64,000 nt of DNA from Pithys albifrons albifrons (GCF_047495875.1 NC_092474.1:11431717-11495716), one strand, 5' to 3'; shown: positions 22,901 through 35,085, numbered from the stretch's first letter. Notes: generated from the letters alone by a model not told the origin. Program-made: numbers and translations.

Positions 22901-23254
22901 CTGTATGTTTCTAGTGTGTCTATTAAGCCATGGCATTGCCAATGGTCCTGCAGGGACCTGTGGGGCTGGTGCCATGGGGTTGGTCACAGCTACAGCATCC
23001 CCAGAGCCTTTGCAGCTGCAGTCCACCCTGTGGGACCACTGTTTGCCAGCAGCACAGAGCTGCTGCTTTCTCACTCTGTGGGGCTGCCAGAAATGCCACC
23101 CCAGGTTATTTAGAGCCCCAGCAGTAACGTGGGTCTCTGCCAGGTTCAAACATTTGCACCCAAACGTCTGCAATAAACTGTAGCAGAGAGAGAGGAGTTC
23201 TGGGATGGGAATAGGGAAACTGTGACTTGGAAGATAACTGCACAATTTTCTCCA

Positions 23255-23325
23255 AAGCAAAATGAATAAATAAAATATAAAAGTATAAAACAAAATATAA
23301 AATATAAATTATATAAAAAACTCTC
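23255..23325. repeat. A-rich (AAATATA)-type simple sequence
   Basis: The segment is almost only A and T with repeated AAAATATAAA units (AAAATATAAAAGTATAAAAC, AAAATATAAATTATATAAAA). Low-complexity tract; it explains the local open frame on the minus strand. Confidence 0.85.
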
Positions 23326-23850
23326 CTCCTTAGAGAGCTCTTCTTCCATTATTTTGTGTTAGTGACACAAAGGGCTGAGCCCTGGGCTTCCCCCTCCTGC
23401 ACGGGGATCTGCAAACCAGGCTCTCCCTGAGGCTGCTGCCCCCCAGCCCCACTGACTGCACCCACCTCTGCAGCCCTACAACCACCTGCACCCCACAATT
23501 AAACACCCACCCCTCACCCCACAAAGCCCCTCCCATGGTCCAAAACCCCCTGGGAAATGTGAAAGGGACCTACCTGGCTCAGGAACTGGTGGGAATGCTC
23601 AGAAAACTCCAGCTATGCCTCCTCCTGCTTTATCCTCTGCCAATTTAAAGGGCCTCGTCGCCCCATCCCCTCCCACACCCAGGCTTTGATTCTGAGCGTG
23701 CAAAGAGAAGAGAGGGGTCCCTGCTCTGGTGAACACCCACTGTGGGTGTTTGGCTGCTGTTGAGGAGGATGAGCTCAGGCCCAAGGGAAGAAGGATCAGC
23801 AGGATGAGGCTGTATGCGTGCAGGGGGTATCCGACGAGAGGGAAAGGAGA
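23326..23850. other. GC-rich spacer without recognised features
   Basis: C-rich on the plus strand (CACCCACCCCTCACCCC). No gene or repeat family was recognised. Confidence 0.5.
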
Positions 23851-24170
23851 AAATATGTTTAATTACAATTAAATTTTAATCTGTTCCCCCTAGTAGAGAG
23901 AAGAAGACTGGGCTTGTCCTGGAGCTGCAGAAATATCTTTCTGTAAATGTTATTTTTTTTTCCTTATTTGGCTTGTAGCCAGCAGGAAAAGCCAGAGCCT
24001 GGTTTTGCCCAATCCACCCCATTCCCATCTCCACGTGCCATTGGCACGGTACTGCTCCTCCCATTCCCCAGCCAAACAGGTTTGCTGCAAATGCAGAAAA
24101 TCAATAATTATCTCTGGAAGTATTCATTATCATCAAGAGTCAATAAACAAAGGCTGCGAGTGCCCTCTGC
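23850..24170. promoter_or_regulatory. Pair of AT-rich, TAAT-dense patches
   Basis: TTTAATTACAATTAAATTTTAATC at 23858-23881 and AATCAATAATTATCTCTGG with TATTCATTATCATC near 24100-24140 flank a GC-rich middle. GATA-like TTATC and TAAT cores are mixed. Candidate regulatory element by composition only. Confidence 0.35.
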
Positions 24171-24693
24171 TCGTGGCACTCCAGAAGCACCTACCAATTA
24201 TTCCCTTGACTCAGCCAGCCCTGCCTGGCGGGAGGGGGGACCTCCACTGCCTGCTGCAATACTCTGCCATACTGCAATACTTCAGCCAGGCAGGAGGAAG
24301 AGGAGGAGGAGGACAGAGTTCCTTGCTTAAAATACATTTGCAACTGAGATGTGAACCTGCAAGGTGAGGCACAGCTCCACTTTGGATGTCATTGCAGATG
24401 TGGGTTGATGCTGAGCAGGTCTGCCCATGGGGCTGCCAAGGTGGAGGGGCCGGGGGATGCTCAGTGGGGATTCAAGCTGGTTTTCCCAAGAAAAGTGCAA
24501 AGGAGTGAGCATGGAATAGGCTGCAGGGTGGGGAAGCAGCAATAGCCATGGGACAACGTGTACCATTGCCAAGCTGGGAAAAATCTTTGGATGGCAGCAG
24601 ATGGCCGAGCAGTCCCACACTGCCACTGAAGAATCGTTAGCCTGGTAAATGCATTTCTCAGAATCAGTTGCAAGATGGAATTCATCATCCTTC

Positions 24694-24733
24694 TCATGGG
24701 AAATATCTGCTTTTCATGGGAAATATCTGCTTT
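24694..24733. repeat. 20-bp tandem duplication
   Basis: TCATGGGAAATATCTGCTTT occurs twice in succession (from 24694 and 24714) without mismatch, so it is a recent local duplication. Confidence 0.9.
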
Positions 24734-25342
24734 GTGGCTCTTTTCACCCCACTCTAAGGCTACCAGTTGGCCCCACACAGCCCTGGGCAGCACCCAGCAC
24801 CCGAGTTTCCCACTCTGCCTGTCCCCATATCCAGGTGCATCCAAGGTCAAGGCACTTTTCAAAGGTCTTTTTTCGCCCTTTCTTCTCTGGTGGAAAAGCC
24901 ATTTGCATCCACAGGAAACCTGGGAGCACCCACAGCTCTGGGGCAGCTGCAAGGCAGTGACGACCCTGTTCCTTCCCTCCATCTTCCCACCCCATGTCTC
25001 TACTGGCAATAAATAAGGGAGAAGCTGCAGCCTTCCTTGAAGAGCACCGAGGCTGTGGGCACTTGGGTGCATCCACTGCCGACAAGGACCATTCATCAGT
25101 GCCCGGCTCAAAAGCTTCAGGATGCTGGATGTGGTGCAAGGTGGCTGCTGGGGATGATACTGGGGGGACGTAGCTGTGCTCCCTTTGTTTGAGTTGATAA
25201 AGGATGGGGAGTGTCTTCATTCCCTCCATCAGTGCTGGCTCCACCATTTCTGTGCAGCCCTCGTGAAGAAGAAGGGAAACCTTCAGGGTCTGGGTGTGAA
25301 AAACCACGATGGAAGTAGGACCAATGCATGGTGTCACCCCCA

Positions 25343-25406
25343 GGATGCCTCTCCATGATCTTCACATGGACACTGGATGCCTCTCCATCATCTTCAGATG
25401 GACACC
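25343..25406. repeat. 32-bp tandem duplication
   Basis: GGATGCCTCTCCAT(G/C)ATC repeats at 25343 and 25375, followed in each copy by TTCA(C/G)ATGGACAC. Period 32 with a few substitutions. Confidence 0.9.
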
Positions 25407-26959
25407 AAGGACCTGCTGAGTCCCTTTGTCCCCCTTCCCAGTGCCAGGTGTCTCCCAGCCTGGCTTCTGTGCCAGCCCCAGTGGAAGCAGTCAGCTACTC
25501 TGTCGGCAGGAGAAGCCTCTGCAGCTCATTCGCCCAGGTCTGCTCCAACAAAAGCCCTTTACCCTCCCTGCTCACCTACCAAAGCTGTCCAGCTCTGACA
25601 TTTAGGCAGTGCAAGATGAAAAGGCACAGGGACAGACAGATCAGTGTGAGCATTCACAGGCAAAGCCTTTGCAGCTGCTGGGAAAGGCAGAATGAAAGGG
25701 CAGCAGGAGAGGGAGGTAGGGAAGCCAGACCATGGCCTTTTCTCTCCTTTGGCTCTAAAAAAGCTCCAGACTGGGAAGGGGGATGGAGGGATGGAGCTGC
25801 AAATAGGATTTTTCCCCTCCAAGCGGCAGTGGCTGTGACGGCGAGTCGGCCCCTGGGGACCTTGCGGCAAAGCTGCGCAGCCGCCGCCGCTGCTCTCCAG
25901 GGCCCCTGCCAAAAGGTCAGACGCAGCTGGCAGAGGGGGACACAGCCCGTGGCCACATGTGTCTGAGCAGAGACGCAGGGCCTGGCTGGCCAGACCAGGA
26001 ACAAAGGGAGCAAAGCCCCTCGCTGGGCTGCAGGGGGCTCAGGCAGCCCCTGACTGCAGACAGAGGGTCTCAGCTCTCCCAGGATGTGCCCAGGGAGTGA
26101 GGAGGGTGAAAGGTAGGGCTGCCCTTCTCTCACTGCCTTCCCTGCTGGCAATCAGCAGCCTCCAGTCACACAAACAGTACCATTCCCTTTTGGGGTAATT
26201 ACTGGTTAACGAAGCAGAGGCAGCTCGGTTTGATCTGTCTCCAGCTCAGATCTGGCTGGAGAAGGGGGCTTGGGGATGCTCAGCACAGGTTTGGGCTGCA
26301 GAGTGGGAAGCCACTGGACTTTTGCCTCCAGCTTGGGAAGGGTCAGATGGGTCACACCAGGGATGCATGATATCCTCCTCCAAACTGGCACTGGGATGTT
26401 TCTATTCCTGGCTCACTCCAGGTGCTGGTGCAAGCCCAGCAGGGCCAGCTCCTGCTCCCCATTCCTCCAGCACCTCCCTGCACTGAACCCATGAGCCAAG
26501 TCAGGGGCAGGAGGTTTGATTCCCCCAAACTGCTTGAGGTTTAAAACCCCACCAGACCCAGCACCCCCCACCCATCCTTGGCCACCCCAGCTGCTAAAGC
26601 CCACCCCCCCCAGGGAAGCTGAGATCTGGATCAGGTGAGAGATGGACAAGGTACAATCCCCACCCCTTCACTTTGGGCTCAGACTCCAAACCACAGTGAA
26701 TCCTCTATCCAAAGCCCACTGGGGATGGAGAAGATGCTGCCCAAGAAACACAGATCTGGACAGAAATCCAAAGCTATTTAAGCAAACCTGCCTATGGAAC
26801 ATTGATGGGACAGGTGGTTTGACCCCTTCTCACTGAGTTTTTTCCCTGGGTATTTTCCCCCTCTGGATTATTACGCTGGGGCAGTGGGAGCCATGGACAG
26901 AGGAGCCCAGTTCTGCCTCCTTCGCCCTTGCCATACAGGCATGGAGAGATGGAGCAGGA

Positions 26960-27120
26960 GGGAGCAAAGTGCCACATTTCAGCTTTTATAGACTATTACT
27001 GATAATGGAGAGGAACAAAAATGCTTTAAAATAAAGCACTTGAGGGCGTCAGCCTAAGCTTCTGCTTAAATTGGCTTCTACTAAAATGCTGCTTCCGCTG
27101 AAAAAGCTTCCTGATTTGGA
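26960..27120. promoter_or_regulatory. AT-rich candidate regulatory block
   Basis: TTTTATAGACTATTACTGATAATGG, AATGCTTTAAAATAAAGC and CTTAAATTGGC occur in a compact AT-rich patch between GC-rich spacers. Possible enhancer by composition. Confidence 0.3.
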
Positions 27121-27439
27121 TTGGAGGCAGCTTGGGAGAAAGCTGGAGCTTTGATAAAGCTGGGGGGACAGGCAGCACCATCCCAGGAAAGGGGCTCAGG
27201 TGCTCCTCCTGGGCTGTGGGACACTCCCACCTGGGATGCAAAATGCTTCCTTTACAGCTCCCTCCACCACCCACTTAGAGGTGCCTCAGGAGAACACCCA
27301 ATCACCCAAATTTTAGACTTCCCATCCCTGTGGAGCAGTGCTGCTCCTGCAAAACACATGGAGCATTTTACAGTGTTAATGGGCATCACAACTGCTAATG
27401 TGTAAACTTTTACTGCTCTGGAGAGCAAGTGGAGAGTTT

Positions 27440-27600
27440 GGGGAGCAGACACTTCCCATTAAGATGCACTAATGAAATGTGAAAATGTTTTACTGTGCTG
27501 TAATTTTATACATTTTCGAGCGCAGCCGCAGCCGCAGCGTTGTGCCATTTGTGGCTAATTCAAGCACAATTAAACCAGGCTAAATTACAGCCAAGTACAC
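27440..27600. promoter_or_regulatory. AT-rich block with GCAGCC triplication
   Basis: CATTAAGATGCACTAATG, GCTGTAATTTTATAC, GGCTAATTC and CAATTAAACC surround a short GC-rich core at 27519-27540, where GCAGCC is repeated about three times. The AT-rich frame around a CpG core resembles other candidate elements in this flank. Confidence 0.35.
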
Positions 27601-29410
27601 CACAGGAACTGATGTGACAGGGGACGTGTCCAGGGGCCCCAAATCTCACTGACCTTGCTGTCACCGTTTGAGCTCGTTTGCAAACTGGATCAAGAGCCGC
27701 TGGCCCCTGGAGCTCACCAAAAGGTCATGGCAGATCCCTGAGGACAGTGGGATTTGCTGTCCAGGGTGACATGAGGGCCCCACCCCTCCCACAGGCTCCA
27801 GAGCAGTTGGGGACATCTACTTGTGCCTGGCTTTTGGAGAGATCCTCTTCCCTGTTAGCTGTGGTTGGAAGGTTGGATGAGGCCAGGGCTGGGGCAAATC
27901 CTTCCCACTTGTCCAGGGACCCCAACTTCGTCTGTCAGGAACTGTGATGTCCTTCCTGGGACATGTCCCCAGCCCCCAGTTACCTGGCTAATGCTGAGGC
28001 TGTACCCTACACGTTGTCTTAGCTGCCTATGGGGGAATCTGATTAATTTCAGGGAAAAAAAATTTTTTCTTTAATAATGAAGGAGCTAGTGGGATTTTGT
28101 TCTTCCCTTTGGGTAAAGCAGGAATAGAGTAGCTAAAGGCTGGGTTGTGCCCTCTGGCACCACTTCTTTGCCATCCTAGCTGCGCTGCTGAGTCCCAGCT
28201 CCCTTCAGCAGTGTTGGAGTCCCACAGCCTGGGGTCCCACCTGCTTTAGTGTGCAGAGTCTGTTCTCAGGACTCTGGAGTTGGTTTTTACTGATCTCATA
28301 GGTGAGGATAGCCTTGCTCCAGCCAGGATAGCTTAGAGAGATCCAAAAGCACTAGCAGCCAGCTCAGCTGCTCCTGCAGCCCCCGGCACAGGGAAGCACC
28401 AGCTTTCCCAAGGGCTTTTTTAGTTGATTTAGGCAATTGCAGTAAATCCCCTGTGGCCACTGGTTTCCAGCTGAGCCAGGTTAGACCCAATTTAGCTCAG
28501 GGAGATCAGGGCTGACATCCTCTCACAGCCATCGGGGATGCTCCTTGTGCCTAGGGCCACCCTGAGCCTGCAGACCCCACCTGCCTTCCACCATTCCTCC
28601 AGGCACATGGACAGCAGGCTTGGCACACCCTCCCAAAAATGCTTCTTCTAATACCTATACATGTATATATACACATAAATATGTATTTAATGGATGTTTC
28701 CCAAGGGCAGCCAGGGAGCTGAGCTGATGGCACAGACTCCAGGTGGATGTGAAGGATCTGATCCCAGGGCACAAACCTGGGCAGGTCACAGGCTCCTTCA
28801 GCTCACTGGGCTCTGGTGAGGTCTGGCAAGGATGTCTGTCAGTCTGTCTGTCTGTCTGTCTGTCCAGGTGAGTGACCACACTGGCACCTATGTGTCTGAA
28901 CTGGAGGCCTGAGCAGCCACCTGGGGCAGCAGGAACATGGAATCTTATCTTCCTGATGCTCTGCAGAGACTGTGGTAGCAGTGGGGCAGCATGGTAGGGT
29001 CAGCCTTTCTGCAGGACTCCCAGACTACTCTCACCTCCCTCCATGCTTCTCCCCAGGAAGTGGGGCAGGGGCAGTCGAGGGCTGGCAGACATGACCCAGG
29101 GCCCCTCAGACAGCCAAGGGTGATGGGGAAGTCCACCCCATCCCCCACCTGCCAAAATACCCACTTGGCTCCTCTCATCTGACGCACAGCCCCTCTGCTC
29201 CTGCTGCGTCTTCCAAGGCCCCGTTAACCAAGCCATGCCTCATCAACTCCAATTAGCAGGCAGGTCGTTTCCACCAGCCAGCTCCATTACCCGCGGGCGG
29301 GTGAGCAGTGCCCGGGCATCCCCTGGTGATGCTGGTCCAGCGCCCGGCGGGCACAGATCCCATGGATCCCACCTCTGGAAGAGGCTGCAGCCAGGGCCAG
29401 ACCTCCCCAG
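27601..29410. other. Flanking DNA with simple repeats, no gene
   Basis: No recognised gene. Holds an AT-rich patch at 28030-28080 (AAAAAAAATTTTTTC), alternating AT/TA sequence at 28645-28690 (ATACATGTATATATACAC), and the TCTG repeat below. The remainder is ordinary GC-moderate DNA. Confidence 0.5.
28834..28864. repeat. TCTG tetranucleotide microsatellite
   Basis: GTCTGTCA followed by an uninterrupted GTCT run from 28842 to 28864 (23 nt). Probably length-polymorphic. Confidence 0.95.
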
Positions 29411-29414
29411 CGTG

Positions 29415-30010
29415 GCCACCAGCTCCTCTCTAATTAATCCAATTACAACACTGCGTTGGCGGCGCAACCGGTGGATTAATTGCAGTTTGTTCCAGGTAGA
29501 TGGAGGCGGAACCACTGCTGTATTCAAACAGGCTTGTTGTTTGCTGTTAACTGTGCAAAGCCCGGCCTCAAACCCGGCTGGGGAGGAGCAAGTCCTGCCA
29601 CCAGCACATCCCAGTCGGGAGCCTGCGGAGCTTTGCTCCTACCGGGACTCACAAGGTGCTGCAGAGCCCTCACCTCACTTCCAAAGCCAAATCCTTGCCT
29701 GAGACTAAAAAACCAAAGATTAGGGGGACAACGCTGTGAGCAGGAGTGCAGAGTGGAAGGCTGGTTGCTCTCGGATACTTTCTTTTTAAATAGAATAAAA
29801 AGGAGATTATTGGGAACAATTAGTTGTTCGGACTGTCAAGAAGATGAAAGTGTCAGGAGTAAACAGATGCCGGTCACGATTCAGCGCTCATTAAGGCAGG
29901 AGAAGGATTCATCTCATATGCATGATTAACTCCTGGCCACTGATTTACACAGCAGATGATCAAAGGAGAATTAATTATTCCACCAATCGTTCTGCTGCCA
30001 GCCCGACCCT
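29415..30010. promoter_or_regulatory. Candidate enhancer cluster with TCF/LEF site
   Basis: Two AT-rich segments (29415-29560 and 29755-30000) hold CTCTAATTAATCCAATTAC, GGTGGATTAATTGCAG, CATATGCATGATTAACTCC and GAATTAATTATTCC. GATCAAAGG at 29958-29966 is an exact match to the TCF/LEF motif (CCTTTGATC reversed). ATATGCAT is octamer-like. Retained CpGs in a patch such as TTGGCGGCGCAACCGG suggest selection or hypomethylation. It lies about 9.5 kb upstream of the SRRM4 start. Confidence 0.45.
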
Positions 30011-30269
30011 GGTCCCCGATGGCGGTGCCAACGCCACAGCCCGTGGCCCCCCAAACCAGGCTCACCGTGGCAGCTGCTGCCCACGGCCAAGCCCAGACCC
30101 GCCCGTGGGCCGTTTGCCCCCACACCCCGGAGCCCACCCATCCCAGCACCACTGCCCAGCATCCCGAGGATCCAGGGCTGCACCCACCGGGCTCCCGCAG
30201 CATCACTATGAACGGCGGAGGGGTTCGTGTACCGGGATGCACCGGCTCTCTGACAACCAGCCCAATCAT

Positions 30270-30480
30270 CTCCTCCCGCTTAGCAATAATTAACCCAGGA
30301 ACGTGTATCTCCGCTTGACACCTTTTGTTTCCTTTGTGATTGATGGAGTCTCTCGCTGTTACAGATCCACGCTGTAATTAAAGGAAGGGACTCCGCTCTC
30401 TGCACCTGATTTATTTTTTAATACTGTCCCCTTTTGATCTCGTCTCTCTTAATTAAATTACGAGCTGGGAATCAACACCA
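30270..30480. promoter_or_regulatory. Candidate enhancer with SOX and PBX/HOX motifs
   Basis: AT-rich block with AGCAATAATTAACCC, CTGTAATTAAAGG and CTCTTAATTAAATTACGAGC. CCTTTTGTTT at 30321-30330 and CCTTTGT at 30331-30337 are adjacent SOX/HMG-type cores. They run directly into TGATTGAT at 30337-30344, the PBX-HOX composite motif. Tight packing of three recognisable sites in 25 bp is more than background would suggest, but occupancy and conservation are unknown. Confidence 0.45.
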
Positions 30481-31190
30481 CTACCAAAAAAGCAGCTTGC
30501 CTTGCTTGCTTCCCGCCTCTGAGAGGGAAATAGTGAGCCCAAATCCTGGGGACGGGGTATTGCAGAGAGCTACAGGAAACACCAGCTCTGCTCTTGCTGA
30601 GGTTTCATGAGGAGCACGAGGGCTGCACCTTGCTGGGCTCATGGAGAGGAAATGTGAAACCCTCCGGACCAGGGTGCAGAGCAGGGAGAGTGGTGTGGGG
30701 TGATTTTGCAGCAACTCCATGTCCCTGGCAGGTGATGGAGGACATGGAGCTGCTGGGAGACCATGGCCCTATCCCAGACATCACTCTCCTGCCTGTGCCT
30801 GGTCTCAAGGAGGGGAAATCCTGCCAGAAATAGCACCTGGGCTCTGCTGGGATTGTCCATCTTTGGGGACAATGGGTTGTCAGTCCGTAAGACCCCCACA
30901 ATGTTCACCTGCTCTGGGGGCTCAGCCCATCCTCCAGCATCCCTGGCATGTGCTGTGCCTGTCCCTGCATCCCTCCTGCACCATGGCACCCCTGTGCCTC
31001 CCAGGCCTGGCGCTCCTGCACTTCCCCTCCCTGCTCTGAGACCACCACCAAGAGAAAACTGGACGTCAGTCACCTCCCATGGCAGAAGCCTTGCCCACGA
31101 CGGGCACCTGGCATGGCTGACAGGTATCCCCGTGGCTGCAGGAGGGCCAGGAAAGCCGTGTGTCCCCGGGAGCTGAAAGGCACAGTTAAC
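30481..31190. other. GC-moderate spacer without recognised features
   Basis: Mixed DNA with overlapping short open frames on both strands. No repeat family was recognised. Confidence 0.5.
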
Positions 31191-31590
31191 TCTCCTGGGT
31201 GATGACTGAGCTTTTAAAGACGGATAATGGTGGTTTGCATTTAAATATACCGCACTGTTGACTCATGACTGCAGCAGCACCGGGACAGGAGGAGTAAATC
31301 AGGGAGGGCTCCCGGGAGCCTCATCCCAGTGGAAGCATCTCCTGCAGGCACCACGGAATGAGGGAAAGGGAGGCATCAGAGACACCCTCTGCCTCATCCC
31401 TCCACCGAGTGCAAATGAGCCTGATGCCAACTTAATGAACTCCTGATGACTATCGCCTTTATTTTTAAATCTGAATTCCCGCAGGAGTCACCTTCAGCAG
31501 GGAAGCAGCCCCTCCCTGGCGGGAGCATGGATTGATTGCCTGTATCTGATTAGCAATTACACTCAGCACACTTCAGCAGTAAATACCATC
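31190..31590. promoter_or_regulatory. Discontinuous AT-rich candidate block
   Basis: Three short patches: TTTGCATTTAAATATACCGC near 31235-31253, TTATTTTTAAATCTGAATTCC at 31460-31480, and CTGATTAGCAATTACACTC at 31546-31564. GTTGACTCATGACTG at 31257-31271 holds an AP-1 site (TGACTCA). The role is inferred. Confidence 0.3.
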
Positions 31591-31859
31591 ACCCTGGGCT
31601 GGGCAGGAGGTGATGCCAGACTCTGAGGTCCCTGGGGAGGGGTCAGGGCTGGGAGCCCACAGGAATGGGATTGTGGTGTTGGCATCTGGATGGTGATGAC
31701 ACCCACCCTGGGCTCAATGCCCGCACAGTGCAGAGCAGGGGGCCACGGGCATCTCCTGGCTGGAAGAGACGGTGCCTGGAATCATTTGCTTCCCAAAGAT
31801 TTTGGAGCCTCCATGTGGAAGGCATTGTCACCTCTCCCCCCGCCCCGGGATAACCATCT

Positions 31860-32060
31860 CCTACTGCCACTGAGCTGGTACTTACAGGCATTTATAAACT
31901 GTGTCTTTAATACGGTGTTGGAATATTTGCCCTATAAATTCTTAAGACTGGATTTATGGGTGAGTTTTACTGACATTATAGACTATTAATCAGTTAAACC
32001 TACAGAAAAAAACTGGATTGCCCCATTTTACATCGGCACAGTAAACATATAAGAAGGGCC
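31860..32060. promoter_or_regulatory. AT-rich candidate regulatory block
   Basis: GGCATTTATAAACTGTG, CTTTAATACGG, CCCTATAAATTCTTAAG, GACTATTAATCAGTTAAACC and AACATATAAG run for 200 bp between GC-rich spacers. No coding potential was seen. Confidence 0.35.
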
Positions 32061-33080
32061 ATAAGGCAGTGCAGCTGCTGGGGGGGGTGCCAGCCACCAT
32101 GGCAGAGGGACCATGTACTGTGTCGCTTGGGCCACCTGCCCTGCCCCAGAAGCCACCAGACATTCTTCTCTGTGGGGATGGGGGATACACAGGGCTGAGT
32201 GAGCAGCCAGACAGCTCCTCCAGCAAAGCTGGGGATATCAGCCTGGACACAAAGGATCCCAGCACAACTCCGTTTCCAGGTGGCAGAGATGTCCCAGGGG
32301 AAACAGAGGGTTTCTGCACACTGGAGTCAGCAGTGAGGCACTCAGGAGCATGGAAAGGACACAGGGGACGATGCTCCGACTGCGCTGCCTCCTCTGTTTC
32401 GAGAGAGGAGCTATTTGCAGAGCTGGCTGCTCGGAGCACACAGCTATTTCTGGGAGAGGCTTCATTGAGAAAAGCCATCTGGAGAAAAGGCGGCAGTGGA
32501 GCTGCATCTCCAGGAGCAGCTGGTCCTGTGCTGGGATTCGGTGTGTATCCAGGGCCCTGATGCACAGGCAAAATGGGGAGTCTGCCCTCATTCCCAGCCA
32601 CACCAACTGCCTGGATATCAGGCTGCTTTGTCCCTAATTCAGATCTAGTGAAACCTTGTGGGTTTATCCCCACTCCCACTCTTGCCAGGGCTATTCCCAG
32701 CTGAGGAGATGCTCAGCCTCCCCACCATGTGATGCCTAAGATTCAGACAGAGAAGTTAAGACCTGTGGATGCCCTACAACCAGATCCTGATGCCATCATA
32801 GGTGATAGGAAACCTTGGGTGAAGGGCTTGAGCCCAGCACCAGCTCCTGGACTGGGGGTACCATGTGAGATGCTTTTCCTGAAAAGAAAGAGGCTGAGGA
32901 GTGGTGTGGCAGGAGGTCAATGCCACTGCTGTCACTGGGATGCCTGGCCATGGAGAAGGGCTGGGAACAGGTGGGCCAGCAACAGCCCCACCATGGTGGC
33001 CCCATGTACAGCCTGTGTCCTTCAGTGCCACCAAGCATGAGGAGCCCCCACGAGAGTCAGGACATTGCCACAGGAGCATG
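32061..33080. other. Spacer without recognised features
   Basis: GC-moderate DNA. The 229-codon minus-strand frame at 31990-32679 and the plus-strand frames over it have no recognised domain. Confidence 0.5.
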
Positions 33081-33220
33081 GGGGAGATAAATTATCAAAA
33101 ATGCAATATTTTCCTCTGCCGCCAAGATTCCATCAGTGCTGGCTGGCTGGGTTTGATTAAACCTCTCATTTATTACATTTTGGGATATTATTTTTCTACC
33201 AGAGTAAAAGCAAATAAGAC
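33080..33220. promoter_or_regulatory. AT-rich candidate regulatory block
   Basis: GATAAATTATCAAAAATGC, TTTGATTAAACC, CATTTATTACATTTTGGG and ATATTATTTTTC in 140 bp. Paired GATA/TTATC cores (GATAAATTATC) and TAAT cores are present. Candidate enhancer by composition. Confidence 0.35.
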
Positions 33221-33764
33221 CCACACAAAGGGTTCTGGTGCATCCATTCCCCAGAGCCAGCACATGTCATGGCAGGATGGGCTGGGGGGTGACAGTGGTA
33301 CCTTGGGGTACCTCAGCACCCACACAGGGCTCCTCAGGCTGCTGGCCCTCTGCCAGCCTTGCTTTAGCTGGGAATGCAGCCCTGTGTGGGTAGTTTCCCT
33401 GGGGATTGCAGGCATGGAGGATCCAAGCAGCCAGGGAAGGGCCAGCACAGCAGTGCAGATGCTCCTCCAGTGGGCACTGAGGCACCTGGGCTCACCAAGA
33501 GCCTGGTGAAGGGACAACTGTGGGTCACAGCCGCCCAGCCCTGGTCTGCCTGTGCCAGCGAGCTGGACCATCCCTGGGATGCACCAGATCCTGGGGGCAG
33601 CAGAGCTCCAAGGGGGGTGCAAGGGCAGTGCAATCCCATCCCTGCCCCAAGCCTGGCAGCAGCTGAGGAAGAAGCCCTGCTCTCCAAAACCATCTCCACG
33701 AGCTCTGCCCAAGCAGACACACGTGGGGCTGCTGCTCTGGCAGGCTCTCAGCTCTCTGTCGCCC

Positions 33765-33960
33765 TTCAATGAGCTGGCTATTTAAACTGCACTTAAGCAC
33801 TCCAGCTGCCGGGCTGTACGGCGTCTCCGTGACACCAGCCCCTGTTCCCAGGCACTTTAAAAGCCTCTGCGTAAAAGAAATTAATAACAAAGTGAATTGT
33901 ACTCGAATGCAGCTTCCGGAGAGATAAAGCGGTGGCGGGGGAGCGGTAGAGGGTGAGGGA
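33765..33960. promoter_or_regulatory. Mixed AT-rich/CpG candidate element with NK2-type site
   Basis: GGCTATTTAAACTG is followed by CACTTAA at 33790-33796 (NKX2-type core), AGAAATTAATAACAAAG and GAGAGATAAAGCGG (GATA-like). CpGs are kept around 33815-33830 and 33910-33945. This combination resembles a hypomethylated developmental element. Confidence 0.35.
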
Positions 33961-35085
33961 GGAGTTTAACCTCCCCTCCCGTCCCCTCCCCTGCCCGGCA
34001 GTGGTGGATGATGATGTTTTCGCGACATCAGAAAACCAGGTCAGATTAAGACAGAAACAGGCTGAGGTCCACCAGGCTTTCTGCTGGGGTCGTTACTGGC
34101 AGCGATGGGTGTCAGAAGTCTGACAGCAGATGTCAAACGATCTCTTCCTAAACAGGCTGGTTTTCCTTCCCAGCCCAGCACTCGGGAGCCAGGAGGGATG
34201 GAGCTGCCTCCGGACACCGGGGGGGTTTCAGGCGGGTCTCGCCCAGCAGGCACAGATCGATGCTGACCCCCAAGTCAGCTGCCTCCAGCTCTAAGCTGCT
34301 CCAGGTTGGGGGTGTTTGTTCTCTTTGTGATGGACAGAATTTGGGAAAATTCAATCCTAAAAAGCTCTACAGCCTCATCTGGAGGCTGTGGGGCTTCCAC
34401 CCCCATCCTTTGCCAAATCGATGCAGCAGCAGATCCACCCACCACAGAGCTGCCCTTGATCCTGACGAGCATGGAGAGGGGGAAAATGTGTTTTAAAAGG
34501 AGGCAAGTTCATAAGGGCTGATCATAACTCACTGTGTGCTCTGTGGGCAGGAACAAGAGGCTGGCACAGAGAAGGAGCATCTTCTGCAAGCTTCAACCCC
34601 AAGGGGGACACATTTGCTTCCCAATTTTCAGATGGAGTTTTCAGGGAGCAGCATCTGAAAAATATTCCTGTCTCAGGAAGCAGCAGCGATCAGGACCTCT
34701 GATGGCTCTGCCAGACTATCGTCAGTGATGATTAATGAGACACCTGAGCTGTCACTCAGTGCTGCGAGGAGTCCATAAGCACCAAGATACATTAGGGAAA
34801 ATGTCTGTGGGAGAAAAAGAGGGCTGAACTGGTAACTCCAAATCGCACAGACCCATAGGGAAATTCCTCTTGATGATACTCTCCAGGGAGTATCCCACCC
34901 CCAGGCAGTGTATGGAATCCCTCCCAACCACCATTGTGCTCCTGATTTCCAAGGGGATTTGTCCCGCAGGGGCCCTGCAGGTCCTGGCAGAAGAGGGAGT
35001 CAGGAGCCATTTCCACCTGCCAAGGGAGAGCAACTTAATGTCATTCAGAGCTGGGATCTCATCTCCAAATCCCTCCTTCTCTGAC
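33961..35085. other. Spacer without recognised features
   Basis: Starts with a C-rich run (CCTCCCGTCCCCTCCC) and continues as mixed DNA. No gene or repeat family was recognised. Confidence 0.5.

Larger units (their letters stand above)
24171..26960. other. Flanking DNA with two small duplications and no gene
   Basis: Mixed-composition DNA. Short tandem duplications occur at 24694-24733 (period 20) and 25343-25406 (period 32). A GGA-triplet run lies at 24296-24312, and a CpG-enriched stretch (GGCGAGTCGGCCCC, GCCGCCGCCGCTGC) at 25815-25900. Overlapping open frames on both strands have no recognised homology. Confidence 0.5.

Noticed and set aside
28834..28864. Possible CRISPR-like or phage repeat
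   Set aside because: It is a plain TCTG microsatellite in vertebrate DNA. None of the direct repeats in the window is spaced like a CRISPR array.
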